This document shows, piece after piece, positions 34,303 through 43,424 of a DNA stretch of 64,000 bases. A model generated the notes under the pieces. That model did no database searches. It was not told the origin of the DNA and worked only from the letters and a program-made list of their open reading frames with translations. Source of the DNA: JABDLO01 sp041749255 (GTDB lineage: Bacteria; Bacteroidota; Bacteroidia; Chitinophagales; Saprospiraceae); the NCBI GenBank assembly GCA_041749255.1, contig JBGTBR010000007.1:62001-126000 (forward strand). Reading direction: 5' to 3'. The position numbers and the translations under genes were made by a program. The stretch's first letter is position 1; each line of letters begins with the position of its first letter.

Positions 34303-35637
34303 ATGTTTCAAAAGTTTGATGATGTAAAAAATTTTGATTTACTTAAACCGGGATTTGGAATTGATAATCATGTAATGACCAGAACAAGATACTTACATAT
34401 TGTGTTTGACCGGAATATTCATGCCTATGATATTCCAAAATTCAGGGCAGCGGTGATTGAAAAAACGAGCCGGGAATCCAGTCTTTTTCACAATCATATT
34501 GATGATAAGACCTTTCTTTACCGCTATCCATTAATCCAGTACAAAGTCAAAGACCGCAAGGCGAGCATGGTGTGTCTGAACGAAGCCACCGACGACATAC
34601 ATTACCTGCTACGCGAACGCAACTTTGATTTCAGAATAGGAGAAGAAATCCAAACCTACCACATTGAAGATGTGCGGCTTAAATACGAGGTCATACAAAC
34701 CTGGAATCAGCATTTCCGGTATAATATCCATAACTGGATGGCACTCAATCAGGATAATTTCCGACTATATCAATCTATGACGTCGCTGGCGGAAAAAATG
34801 CAGTTTTTGGAGGACATGCTGACCCGGCATGTGACCCTCTTTATGGAAGCGATGGAAGCACCAATGTCGGAACCGCTGAAAGTGCAAATCACAGAAATCA
34901 AGGGAGAGAAATACATTGAATATAAAGGGGTATTTCATCTGACCTTTTCGCTAAACTTTACCAGCAATGTTTCCATACCCAATTATATAGGTCTTGGCAA
35001 AGGAGTGAGCGTAGGCTTTGGCATCGTAAAAAAGTTGGGAGACGGACAGGAAATAAAGCAAAAACATCACAGAGGGCGGCAATTGATGACCACCCTTCTT
35101 CTGCTGATCGCTTTTCTTTGGACATCCCCAAACATATCCGGGCAGGGAGACGCATGGTATGTGAGTGAGGTGGCCAGGATCATGGGAGGAGATACGGAAG
35201 TCCGCATGGAGGGAGGTCGGGCTGACGTGGTGAATGAGACTTATGCCATTGAAGTGGAATATGCCCATTTATGGAAGCAGTCCATAGGTCAGAGTCTTTG
35301 GTATGCCCTACAATTAAATAAGAAGCCCGGCATAGTGCTGGTCATGCGCACCATAGAGGATCGCCGGTACGGACTGATGCTCCAAAGTGCACTGGATTAC
35401 GCCGGCCTTTCTGACAAGATTACCGTATGGTTTTATCCCGAAGATTTTGGAGGAATTTTAAGCAGCGAAGCAACACCGGTTCCTTCCCTGCATGTGGTGG
35501 ACGACAATTGCCTGTTTTGGTTGAATACGGGCTCCGGAGTACGGCACAACCAAAATTGCTCCCAGTTTGCCAATACCAAAAAAGGACATTGCGCCGAAAT
35601 GAACGAAGGAAGAGCTTGTGGGAATTGCGGTGGGTGA
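34303..35637 (+). CDS. cas6: Cas6 fused in frame to a signal-peptide-bearing PD-(D/E)XK-like domain
   Basis: A 444-residue protein from the ATG at 34303 (a TTG lies 12 bases upstream). Residues 1-245 are Cas6, the endoribonuclease that cuts pre-crRNA: a RAMP fold ending in the glycine-rich loop NYIGLGKGVSVGFGIVKK. Residues 262-444 are unrelated. First comes MTTLLLLIAFLWTSPNISGQ, a classic signal peptide. Next is TEVRMEGGRADVVNETYAIE followed by VEYAHLWKQSIGQSLWYALQ, which looks like a PD-(D/E)XK nuclease core (Asp in GRADV, ExE/K region). The C-terminus is a Cys-rich tail (HNQNCSQF...GHC...ACGNCGG) that may bind zinc. No stop separates the two parts. The ATG at 35086 could also start the second part as its own exported protein. 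A cas10 operon follows. Confidence 0.82.
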   Translation: MFQKFDDVKNFDLLKPGFGIDNHVMTRTRYLHIVFDRNIHAYDIPKFRAAVIEKTSRESSLFHNHIDDKTFLYRYPLIQYKVKDRKASMVCLNEATDDIHYLLRERNFDFRIGEEIQTYHIEDVRLKYEVIQTWNQHFRYNIHNWMALNQDNFRLYQSMTSLAEKMQFLEDMLTRHVTLFMEAMEAPMSEPLKVQITEIKGEKYIEYKGVFHLTFSLNFTSNVSIPNYIGLGKGVSVGFGIVKKLGDGQEIKQKHHRGRQLMTTLLLLIAFLWTSPNISGQGDAWYVSEVARIMGGDTEVRMEGGRADVVNETYAIEVEYAHLWKQSIGQSLWYALQLNKKPGIVLVMRTIEDRRYGLMLQSALDYAGLSDKITVWFYPEDFGGILSSEATPVPSLHVVDDNCLFWLNTGSGVRHNQNCSQFANTKKGHCAEMNEGRACGNCGG

Positions 35638-35838
35638 TGGTGGAAAAAGAAAAACCAAATGGCTATAATGAAAAAGAAATAAAAATATGGCTTGAATAAA
35701 TGCGCATTGAAACAAAGTGAGGTTGGCGAAGTAGAAGAAGTATATGCTATGCATCGTAAAGTGGAGGTGAGAAGCACGTTAAAAATTTAAAGTTAAGCAT
35801 TGCAGTTTAAGCATTTTGGAATTTAGAAATATTGGAAA
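35638..35838. other. Gap between cas6 and cas10
   Basis: A 201-base gap. One frame (35697-35787) reads NKCALKQSEVGEVEEVYAMH before a stop. It looks protein-like and may be a gene remnant, but it has no start. The promoter of the cas10 operon is expected here. Confidence 0.35.
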
Positions 35839-37356
35839 ATGAATAAATACACAGCAGTAATTATTGATATCGCTTCAATTCAGGAATACATTTTCAGTAG
35901 CAATAAATTGAAGGTGAATGTTGGGGCATCTCACATTATCGAATATGAAATATATGGCCAACTCTTATCAGAAGTATTAAAACATTCAACTTCTCAAGAG
36001 ATTGATTTATATAAATGGAGAAAACAACCTCAGCAAATAGAAATAAAAAATGACAATTCAACAGTAGAAATCGCTTATATTGGTGGTGGAAACGCACTAA
36101 TCCTTTTCAAAGAAAATTTTACTGCTCGAAAATTTATTGAGCTGTACAGTAAAAAACTGTTGGTAACATATCCCGGATTGAAAGTAAGTTTTGGTGTTGA
36201 TGAGCAATTTTCTCTCGACGAATTTAAATTGAGTAGGAATAGGATAAGTCAAATATTGGCTAAGAATAAACAATCATTTCATATACAAACCCAGGTTTTA
36301 AAATCTGGACTCGCGAAAGATTGTGTAATAAGCAGTGAAACACAAGAATTTCACGAGGAGAAGTTAAACGATTATATCTCGGGATCAGCTAAAGCAAAAA
36401 TTGATGCTTTTGAAAGATCACAGAAACGTTTCAACGATTTAATTAAAGACACGATTTACAATTTTCCGCAGAACTTAGAAGATTTATCACAAGACGACGA
36501 AAAGAGTTATATAGCAATAGTTCATGTGGATGGAAATAATATGGGTAAAAAATTCATTAGTTGTACTGACCTGCCATCACTTCGTAAGTTATCCGCTGAA
36601 GTTAAGTGCATTTCTGAACAGCTCCTTATGGAATTGATCGAAGAAGTTAAACGTATAGTCTTGGATCAGGTAATTCAAACTAAATCAGATAAAGAAGGGA
36701 ATCTAATCTTGCCTTTCCGACCCATAATCTCTGGTGGTGATGATTTTACATTTATAACTGATGGCAAATTGGGTATTCATTTGGCAGAATTTCTTATTAA
36801 AAAGTTTGCTGAAAAGGAGTTTGGAGGAGAAGAACTGAGTGCCTGTGGAGGAGTAGCAATTGTCAAAACAAAATATCCATTCTTTAGAGCTTATGCTTTA
36901 TCGGAGGCACTTACCCATGAAGCTAAAAAGCTAGCAAAATCACCCAAACATACATCAGATGCAGCAACTCTCCATTATTTAATAACAGGTGGTGGATTTG
37001 TAGATGATGAGTATAATAAAATAATTCAAAACCAATTTATGTGTAATAATGGCCAATTAATAAATGGACCTTATTTCATTTCTAAAGGAATTCCTTCAAT
37101 ATCTCAACTTAAAGAATCAATTAGGACTGTGAAACAAACCTGGCCATCTTCTAAGCTCAAAGAACTTAGAAGTGTCTTGAAGCTAAGTATACCTGAACAA
37201 GAATATTTTTTAGCTACTCTTCAAGCTAGAAAAAATATACTAGATCTACCTAAATTCGAAGGACATCCGGAAGGAAAACTTTGGTCAAATTCGAAAAGAA
37301 CTCCCTACTATGATATTATTGAATTAAATGATTTTCTACCAACCCAACTATTATAA
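35839..37356 (+). CDS. cas10: Cas10, HD-less, with intact GGDD cyclase motif
   Basis: A 505-residue large subunit of a type III effector. It starts directly with the first Palm domain (TAVIIDIASIQEYIFSSNKL; GGGNALILF at 82-90) and so has no N-terminal HD nuclease. The second Palm domain has IAIVHVDGNNMGKKF at about 222-236 and the cyclase motif ISGGDDFTF with GGDD at 299-302. An intact GGDD predicts synthesis of cyclic oligoadenylate when target RNA is bound. There is no CxxC zinc pair. Target DNA cleavage by Cas10 is not expected. It is the first gene of a tight five-gene operon, and two CARF-type effectors lie downstream, which fits a signalling role. Confidence 0.93.
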   Translation: MNKYTAVIIDIASIQEYIFSSNKLKVNVGASHIIEYEIYGQLLSEVLKHSTSQEIDLYKWRKQPQQIEIKNDNSTVEIAYIGGGNALILFKENFTARKFIELYSKKLLVTYPGLKVSFGVDEQFSLDEFKLSRNRISQILAKNKQSFHIQTQVLKSGLAKDCVISSETQEFHEEKLNDYISGSAKAKIDAFERSQKRFNDLIKDTIYNFPQNLEDLSQDDEKSYIAIVHVDGNNMGKKFISCTDLPSLRKLSAEVKCISEQLLMELIEEVKRIVLDQVIQTKSDKEGNLILPFRPIISGGDDFTFITDGKLGIHLAEFLIKKFAEKEFGGEELSACGGVAIVKTKYPFFRAYALSEALTHEAKKLAKSPKHTSDAATLHYLITGGGFVDDEYNKIIQNQFMCNNGQLINGPYFISKGIPSISQLKESIRTVKQTWPSSKLKELRSVLKLSIPEQEYFLATLQARKNILDLPKFEGHPEGKLWSNSKRTPYYDIIELNDFLPTQLL

Positions 37357-37366
37357 TAAGTAAGCT

Positions 37367-39448
37367 ATGATTTCTATAACCACTCTATCACATGTTCTTC
37401 CATCATCAGGCGAAAGGAGCGCATTAATTGATAATGACATTGTATTTCATACAACAGGATTTCCATATATACCTGCACGTAGGATTAAAGGCTTACTCAG
37501 AGAGTCGCTAATTGAGGTATTTGAAATTCAAGATAATCCTAATTCTGAAAGCATTATCGAAAAGCTTTTTGGCAATGAGGGAAATACATATGTAAAAGGT
37601 GGATGTTTATCAATTGGAAACGCTTATTTGAATGATTGGGAAAAAATTTTAATGGAAATAGATCTCTTTTCATCCATTGTTGACAAAGAAGTAGTAAAAG
37701 AAGTATTTACTTCAGAATTATCTCAGACCACAATAAATGAAGATGGAATAGCGCAAGATAAAAGCTTGAGGAATTATCGCGTACTCAATCCAAATTATAC
37801 CTTTTCTGCAGCCATTTCTTCCAGTTTATTTCTAGAAGAAATGGAAGTAGCTCTGATTAAATTAGCCTGCAAAAACTTAAGATACATGGGCACACGGCGA
37901 AACAGAGGATTTGGGAAGGTCAAAGTTACTTTTAATGGCTTCTCTTCTAAAGAATTTTTTGTTGATAAGAACAAAAGCCATCTAAATAATGTGAATACTT
38001 ATGAAGTTAAATTACAGGTATTACAACCTCTGGTACTCTCTACTTTAGGAGGAGACCAGAATAAAGTTGCTACTGAACGGGTAATCAGTGGGAATGCATT
38101 TAGAGGTGCTTTGATCGGTGCCTATATGAAGGCAACCAAAAAAAACAGTGCTGTTTTAGACGAAGACCCGATTTTTTATGATATTTTTCTGAGCGGGAAG
38201 ATTGTTTTTCCTTATTTAAGCTATAAAGAAACTAATCCATTACCCCTCAATATACATAAGGTCAAAGATGATGAAAAAGAGTTACTAGATGTATTCAAAA
38301 AGGAAATTTCAGATAAACGAATAACCAAACCCCTGAGAAAATGGGGGCACATTAATAAAGATAGTGGAATTATAAGTGAAGACTCTCCAGATGTTGTAAG
38401 CCATTTTCATACATCCCGAAAAGATAGAATCGCCGGAAGAAGTACTACTGAAGATGGTGCAATCTTTTATTATGACGCTATTGCTGAAAATCAAGAGTTT
38501 ATCGGTACTATATCAGGTGATCCGGGAGCCTTACAAAAGCTTATAGCTGTTTTGGGCTCATATTTTGAAATACAACTTGGAAAAAGTAAGAGCGCGCAAT
38601 ATGGATTAGCTCAAGTTAAAATAACCCCATCAGAAGATAATTTACCGAACTCTCTCTTGACAGGAAGCTATTATTTGCATTGTCTAGCACCCTTAGCACT
38701 ACTTGACGAAAATGGTATTTTTTCGCCTTCAATAGAATCATTGAAAAGTTACTTACCTGATGGGGTTAAGTTAACGAGCAATGTTGCAGCCGAATTTGCT
38801 AACTTGGAACAATTCAATAGCAAATGGTTTTCAAAAACCGATAAAGGTGCTTTATTTAAAGAAGGGTCTATTTTTGAAATCATTGTTGAGAGAGATGGTA
38901 TTGAGATTCCAAAATATATAGGTGAAATGAATTATGTTGGATATGGTAAAGTTCAATTATTCCCAACTGAAATAAGCAACTTTTTTATAAAGGAAGAAGA
39001 TAAAAACTTATCAGAAGTGCCTGATTCTAGCAAAGTAGAAAAAATCCTTACTCACTCTTTATTAAGGGGAATCAAAGAATACTCTGATAAAAATAAACAA
39101 CTATCAGTGCTAAAGAAATTAGCCATCGAAAAAGCTAATAATGACAAAGGAAGGCTTAATAATCATCAGATTGGAAGAATGGTAGCACTTTTCGGAAAAG
39201 CATGTTCCAAGAAGTCTCTAGAAGAAGCGACAAATTATGTAAATGACTGGATTTCGGAATCAAGAAAAAAGAATGAAAATCACAAGAAGGCGAAACCCAT
39301 TTATGATGCTTTGAAAAAGATAAAACTTCACGAAGATTTGTATAACAAAAAGTTTATTTTGGATGATAAAGACTTTTTTGAAGGGAATATCGAATACTAC
39401 CATGTATTCTGGAAAACATATTTTCTAACACTAAGAAAATTTAACTAA
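37367..39448 (+). CDS. Csx10-like double RAMP with helical C-terminus (Cas7-Cas5-Cas11-like fusion)
   Basis: A 693-residue protein. Residues 1-205 form a RAMP domain opening with ITTLSHVLPSSGERSALIDN and YIPARRIKGLLRE (35-47), closing with the glycine loop MGTRRNRGFGKVKV (174-187). This opening matches Csx10 of type III-D. Residues 215-530 are a second RAMP, with ISGNAFRGALIGAYMKATK near 240 and GKSKSAQYGLAQVKI near 405. Residues 555-693 are all helical and charged (LTHSLLRGIKEYSDKNKQLS...; GRMVALFGKACSKKSLEEA) and look like a Cas11 small subunit. This is the order of the Cas7-Cas5-Cas11 protein of III-Dv complexes. It lies ten bases after cas10. Confidence 0.85.
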   Translation: MISITTLSHVLPSSGERSALIDNDIVFHTTGFPYIPARRIKGLLRESLIEVFEIQDNPNSESIIEKLFGNEGNTYVKGGCLSIGNAYLNDWEKILMEIDLFSSIVDKEVVKEVFTSELSQTTINEDGIAQDKSLRNYRVLNPNYTFSAAISSSLFLEEMEVALIKLACKNLRYMGTRRNRGFGKVKVTFNGFSSKEFFVDKNKSHLNNVNTYEVKLQVLQPLVLSTLGGDQNKVATERVISGNAFRGALIGAYMKATKKNSAVLDEDPIFYDIFLSGKIVFPYLSYKETNPLPLNIHKVKDDEKELLDVFKKEISDKRITKPLRKWGHINKDSGIISEDSPDVVSHFHTSRKDRIAGRSTTEDGAIFYYDAIAENQEFIGTISGDPGALQKLIAVLGSYFEIQLGKSKSAQYGLAQVKITPSEDNLPNSLLTGSYYLHCLAPLALLDENGIFSPSIESLKSYLPDGVKLTSNVAAEFANLEQFNSKWFSKTDKGALFKEGSIFEIIVERDGIEIPKYIGEMNYVGYGKVQLFPTEISNFFIKEEDKNLSEVPDSSKVEKILTHSLLRGIKEYSDKNKQLSVLKKLAIEKANNDKGRLNNHQIGRMVALFGKACSKKSLEEATNYVNDWISESRKKNENHKKAKPIYDALKKIKLHEDLYNKKFILDDKDFFEGNIEYYHVFWKTYFLTLRKFN

Positions 39449-39449
39449 C

Positions 39450-40823
39450 ATGGCAGAGGATAAAATAGTGTGCAAATATATTTTACATGCTGTTCTGTTA
39501 AGTAAGTCACCATTCTTGGTTGCCAGTGGAGCCGGAGAGACTGCCGATGCAGAAGTTATCAAAAAACCTGATGGAAACCCCTATGTGCCTGGGTCTTCAT
39601 TGGCTGGAGTATTGAAACGTTTAAGTTCGAAAAAGGATGATTCATTCATTTATTTATGGGGAACAGACAAGAAAGATATCTCTCCCCACGGAAAACATAG
39701 CCCTATCCAAAGCCACATTATAGTTGATAACCTTGAATTATTGACAGGACATAAGCATAGTATCAGCATCAGAGATGGAGTAAAAATAAATTATTCCACA
39801 GGCACTGCCGAAGCAGGGAGTAAATATGACTACGAAATTACTGAACCAGGCCACCCATTTTTTTTCAGGTTGGAAGTCACTGTGAGACAATCATTTACTC
39901 AATTTACATCTAATATAGAAGAGCATTTAAAAATTATTGCTTCACATTTAAAACATGGTATTAGACTTGGTGCTTTGACTAACACGGGATTTGGACTATT
40001 TAAATGTGAACGTGATCTACAATGCAGGAAATTTGATTTTTCAAATGAAACTCATCAATTTGCATGGTTCGACTACATTGTTGGGCAAGAAATTTCTGAA
40101 AATACAGGAAAAGAAGTTTTTAGGTTTGATAATCTGCATTCAACTATATTAAAAGATAGTTTTGTTCTGACATCTACTTTTCAATTAAAGTCTTCATTGT
40201 TAACTGCGACTTATGGAATCGATGCTCAGCAACCTGATAAATCACAACTAAAATCCAATGGTGAATTTGTTTTAAGTGGGAAATCAATTCGCGGGGCAAT
40301 TCGACATAGAGCCCATAAAATCCTTAATACTATTGAACATCCAGAAGCAGATAATTTAATTAAAAACCTTTTCGGATGGGTAGATGAATCAAAGGACAAT
40401 CAAGGAAGAGCGATTAGAGGCAAGCTTATAATCGATGAAACCATTTTGACTGATGCAGTGATCGCACAAGAACAACCTCGAATAAAAATTAATCGATTTA
40501 TAGGAAGTGCGGCAGACAATGCACTGTTTAGCAGTGAGGCGGTGTGGAGAAATGGGAATGGTGACTTTCAAGTTCGTTTTGAAATTAAAAATTATAATGA
40601 CGAAGAAGCTGGTTTATTATTACTTATACTTAAGGATTTATGGACAGGTGATCTGGCTATAGGTGGAGAAAAAAATATTGGCAGGGGAACTTTACATGGT
40701 ATAAATGCGGAAATCAAGTATGGAGAACATGAAATAAAGTGGAGCATGAATAATAAATTATCAACGCAAGATGCAGAATTATTAGAAAAATTTGTTCAAA
40801 CTCTAAATCAAGTTATGATATGA
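39450..40823 (+). CDS. Double Cas7-type RAMP protein (Cas7-2x-like)
   Basis: A 457-residue protein with two Csm3/Cas7-like units. Unit 1 has NPYVPGSSLAGVLKRL (44-59) and GIRLGALTNTGFGLFKC (170-186). Unit 2 has LSGKSIRGAIRHRAHKIL (275-292), NLFGWVDESKDNQGRAIRGK and the loop AIGGEKNIGRGTLHG (404-418). The order matches Cas7-2x of III-Dv, where each unit binds crRNA and can carry an RNA-cleaving Asp. One base separates it from the upstream gene, and it overlaps csx19 by four bases (ATGA). Confidence 0.85.
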   Translation: MAEDKIVCKYILHAVLLSKSPFLVASGAGETADAEVIKKPDGNPYVPGSSLAGVLKRLSSKKDDSFIYLWGTDKKDISPHGKHSPIQSHIIVDNLELLTGHKHSISIRDGVKINYSTGTAEAGSKYDYEITEPGHPFFFRLEVTVRQSFTQFTSNIEEHLKIIASHLKHGIRLGALTNTGFGLFKCERDLQCRKFDFSNETHQFAWFDYIVGQEISENTGKEVFRFDNLHSTILKDSFVLTSTFQLKSSLLTATYGIDAQQPDKSQLKSNGEFVLSGKSIRGAIRHRAHKILNTIEHPEADNLIKNLFGWVDESKDNQGRAIRGKLIIDETILTDAVIAQEQPRIKINRFIGSAADNALFSSEAVWRNGNGDFQVRFEIKNYNDEEAGLLLLILKDLWTGDLAIGGEKNIGRGTLHGINAEIKYGEHEIKWSMNNKLSTQDAELLEKFVQTLNQVMI

Positions 40824-41308
40824 TAAAACCAATATATGAAATTCATAATGTTTCTTCAAAAGTGAAACCTATAATTGGCGAAGATTTCAATGAATTATGG
40901 TTTATGGCAAATAATACAATTCAAAATGGACTTGGAGTACTTTGGTTACATAATGGGGTCTATCCTTTGGAAGTATCCCAATCAAAAACACGATGGTTAC
41001 GAAAAGAACCAAACATTGATATTGCAAAGTCCTTTGTTAAAGTAAGAGTGTTTAATTATGACCAGGAGGTGCATTTATGGAATACTGCAAAAGGAATTCA
41101 AGGCAGAATTCGCTCCGATAAAGAGGGCACTGGACAAGAATATATTGTATCCCAGCAAGTGCTAAGAGGTGATTTTGCAACAATCTGGCAAAAAAATTCA
41201 AAACATTCAGAGGGGGCAATTTTTTTAATCACAAGGCAATATATAGGATTAGTTAATGGTCAAACTGCATTAACGGATTTTAGATTTATAGAATTCAAAA
41301 TTGGGTAA
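40820..41308 (+). CDS. csx19: Csx19 (TIGR03984-type) type III-D protein
   Basis: A 162-residue protein with the TIGR03984 features ELWFMANNTIQNGLGVLWLH, then LRGDFATIWQKNSKHSEGAI with LLITRQYIG-like strands, and FRFIEFKIG at the end. Csx19 is found almost only in type III-D loci, and in III-Dv it is a structural subunit next to Cas10. It is coupled to the upstream gene by an ATGA overlap and lies two bases before the next RAMP gene. Confidence 0.82.
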   Translation: MIKPIYEIHNVSSKVKPIIGEDFNELWFMANNTIQNGLGVLWLHNGVYPLEVSQSKTRWLRKEPNIDIAKSFVKVRVFNYDQEVHLWNTAKGIQGRIRSDKEGTGQEYIVSQQVLRGDFATIWQKNSKHSEGAIFLITRQYIGLVNGQTALTDFRFIEFKIG

Positions 41309-41310
41309 AA

Positions 41311-43188
41311 ATGAAAAAGGGCAAGTTAGTAAAAGAAAAAAACAATTGGAAAATACAGGGTGAAAAAACAACTCCTGTATATGGGAACTTTGGTTTAACA
41401 GAGGATCTAAATGGCCAAGAAGTTGAATTTGATAATTCAGGAGGTCCAGTAAAATTTATTTTACACCGAGGGAAAAAATATGAGAAAATTTTCTCTGATT
41501 TAATACATAATGAAAGAAAAAACATGTATCACAAAGGAATGCCACAACATAAGCAACAAAGCAGCTTTAAGGAAAGGTACCAAACTTCCGAAAGCTTTGC
41601 TCCTTACAATTTTGTACCTCTAAATGATTCGATTATAAATCAAGAATCTTTTACAGAACACCATGTGTATAGGAAAGATTGTTTATCTGGATATATTGAA
41701 CTTTCAATCGAGACAAAGACACCCCTTTTCATAAGAGGTAACGATAATAATTTTTTAAGGGTAAATGATCAACCCATAATACCTGGGAGTTCATTGAGAG
41801 GTATGATCAGAGAAATTGTGGAAATTGTTTCTTTCGGAAAGATGTACTACGTTACCGATTCGACCCTCTTTAAAAGACGTGTTCACAATGAGGGAGAATC
41901 GAGAGCTGGTTTTTTGCATTTTGAACAAGGTAGGTATTTTATCATGCCAGGAACTGCAAAACAACTGGATAAAATAAGTGAGAATGAATTTAATTACACT
42001 TTTAATACACATGAAAGTTATTGTGAATTTACTACCGGATCTTTTGGAAGAAATAATATTAAAGTTTGGCAAATTTATAAAATAAAGGGTAATAAAATTA
42101 AAGTTCCTATTAGTCTTAAAAAAAGCTACCAAGATGAAGATATAACTAGAAGCGGAAAGGTTCCAAACGTATTTGAATGTTCTAAATCTGAAAGCGTGAA
42201 AGGTATAATAATACCTAAAGAAATAGGTATGCCTATATTTTACACTTTAGATACTAATGGAAATCTTGAATCAATTAGTCATTGCAAATTAGGAAGAATG
42301 CCTTATGGAAAAAAAATACATGATCATATACCAGATGCAATTGTGGACAACAAAAAAAATGAAAGTATTATTGATTTTGCAACTTCTATTTTCGGTAATA
42401 CAGAATTTGCCACTCGTGTTTTCTTTGAAGATGCATTCTTGACCGAGCCAAATGACAATGTTTATCTTGGAATAGACATTCAGCCAAAGATTTTGGCTTC
42501 ACCAAAGCCTACTTCCTATCAATTGTATTTAGAACCTAATAATCAAGGTAAAGCGCAAGATTGGAATTCTAATTCTAATATTCGAGGCCATAAAATGTAC
42601 TGGCATCGACAAACACCTCATGATGAATCAAATTATTCATGGAAAGAGAGAAATGATAAAACAGATTCTCATCCTGCTCCTATTTGTCCAATTAAGCCGG
42701 ATGTAGCTTTTACAGGAAGAGTGAGATTCGAAAACTTGACTGAGATCGAGTTGGGATGTCTCTTGACAGCACTGGAATTGCCGGAAAATTGTGCCCACAA
42801 GCTAGGGATGGCTAAACCCTTGGGTCTTGGATCTATAAAGATAAATGTAGAGCTTAAACGAATTGACAGAAAGGTACGTTATGCATCTCTTTTTAATGAA
42901 GGCAACATCAATGAAGCAATTTCATATGAAAATACTGCATCATATAAAACAAATTTTCAAGATCTTGTTAAAACAAAGTTGAATCAAACCGTTGCTTTTT
43001 GGGAAATCCCGCGATTAAAGGAGCTATATGCTATGTTAGAATGGGTGGAAGACATAAATGGACAAAATAAATGGCTTGAAAAAACGAGGTATATGGAGAT
43101 TGAGAGAGAAAGAAAATTATACTCTCAAAAAGCAGTACTTCCTAGACCCTCGAATAATCCACACAAAACCGAGAAAAAAAGGACTTAA
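41311..43188 (+). CDS. Large RAMP protein (TIGR03986-type; Cas7-insertion-like)
   Basis: A 625-residue protein. After a 100-residue head it has a RAMP start (SGYIELSIETKTPLFIRGND, IIPGSSLRGMIREIVEIVSF at about 157-176), then an insertion of about 300 residues, and the RAMP end GRVRFENLTEIELGCLLTAL with AHKLGMAKPLGLGSIKINV (495-513). This split layout is that of the TIGR03986 family and of the Cas7-insertion subunit of III-Dv complexes. It closes the five-gene operon. The insertion is rich in Lys, Asn and Tyr (KGNKIKVPISLKKSYQDED) and is the least conserved part. Confidence 0.83.
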   Translation: MKKGKLVKEKNNWKIQGEKTTPVYGNFGLTEDLNGQEVEFDNSGGPVKFILHRGKKYEKIFSDLIHNERKNMYHKGMPQHKQQSSFKERYQTSESFAPYNFVPLNDSIINQESFTEHHVYRKDCLSGYIELSIETKTPLFIRGNDNNFLRVNDQPIIPGSSLRGMIREIVEIVSFGKMYYVTDSTLFKRRVHNEGESRAGFLHFEQGRYFIMPGTAKQLDKISENEFNYTFNTHESYCEFTTGSFGRNNIKVWQIYKIKGNKIKVPISLKKSYQDEDITRSGKVPNVFECSKSESVKGIIIPKEIGMPIFYTLDTNGNLESISHCKLGRMPYGKKIHDHIPDAIVDNKKNESIIDFATSIFGNTEFATRVFFEDAFLTEPNDNVYLGIDIQPKILASPKPTSYQLYLEPNNQGKAQDWNSNSNIRGHKMYWHRQTPHDESNYSWKERNDKTDSHPAPICPIKPDVAFTGRVRFENLTEIELGCLLTALELPENCAHKLGMAKPLGLGSIKINVELKRIDRKVRYASLFNEGNINEAISYENTASYKTNFQDLVKTKLNQTVAFWEIPRLKELYAMLEWVEDINGQNKWLEKTRYMEIERERKLYSQKAVLPRPSNNPHKTEKKRT

Positions 43189-43424
43189 CTGCTAATTTAA
43201 AGATGATGAACACGCTAAGTTCGACAATTGGCACAAAACTTTGCGAAAGCAACTTAATAAAGTATTTCAATTGAAAACAAAGAATGTTTGCACAGTTGGT
43301 AGTAAATTAAAGAATCGGTTTTATCATTTTAATTGAATTAGTTTTACGATGAAGATTCATCTCTTTTTTTATCAAAAATAATTATGCGGAATATCTTAAA
43401 GATAAGGCTTTTTAATGCAGTACC
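43189..43424. other. Gap between the interference operon and the effectors
   Basis: A 236-base gap with no gene. AT-rich, it probably carries a separate promoter for the effector genes. No clear terminator hairpin was found. Confidence 0.35.

Noticed and set aside
35427..35699. 90-codon frame overlapping the end of the cas6 fusion
   Set aside because: Shadow frame. The cas6 fusion frame shows the conserved Cys pattern to its end.
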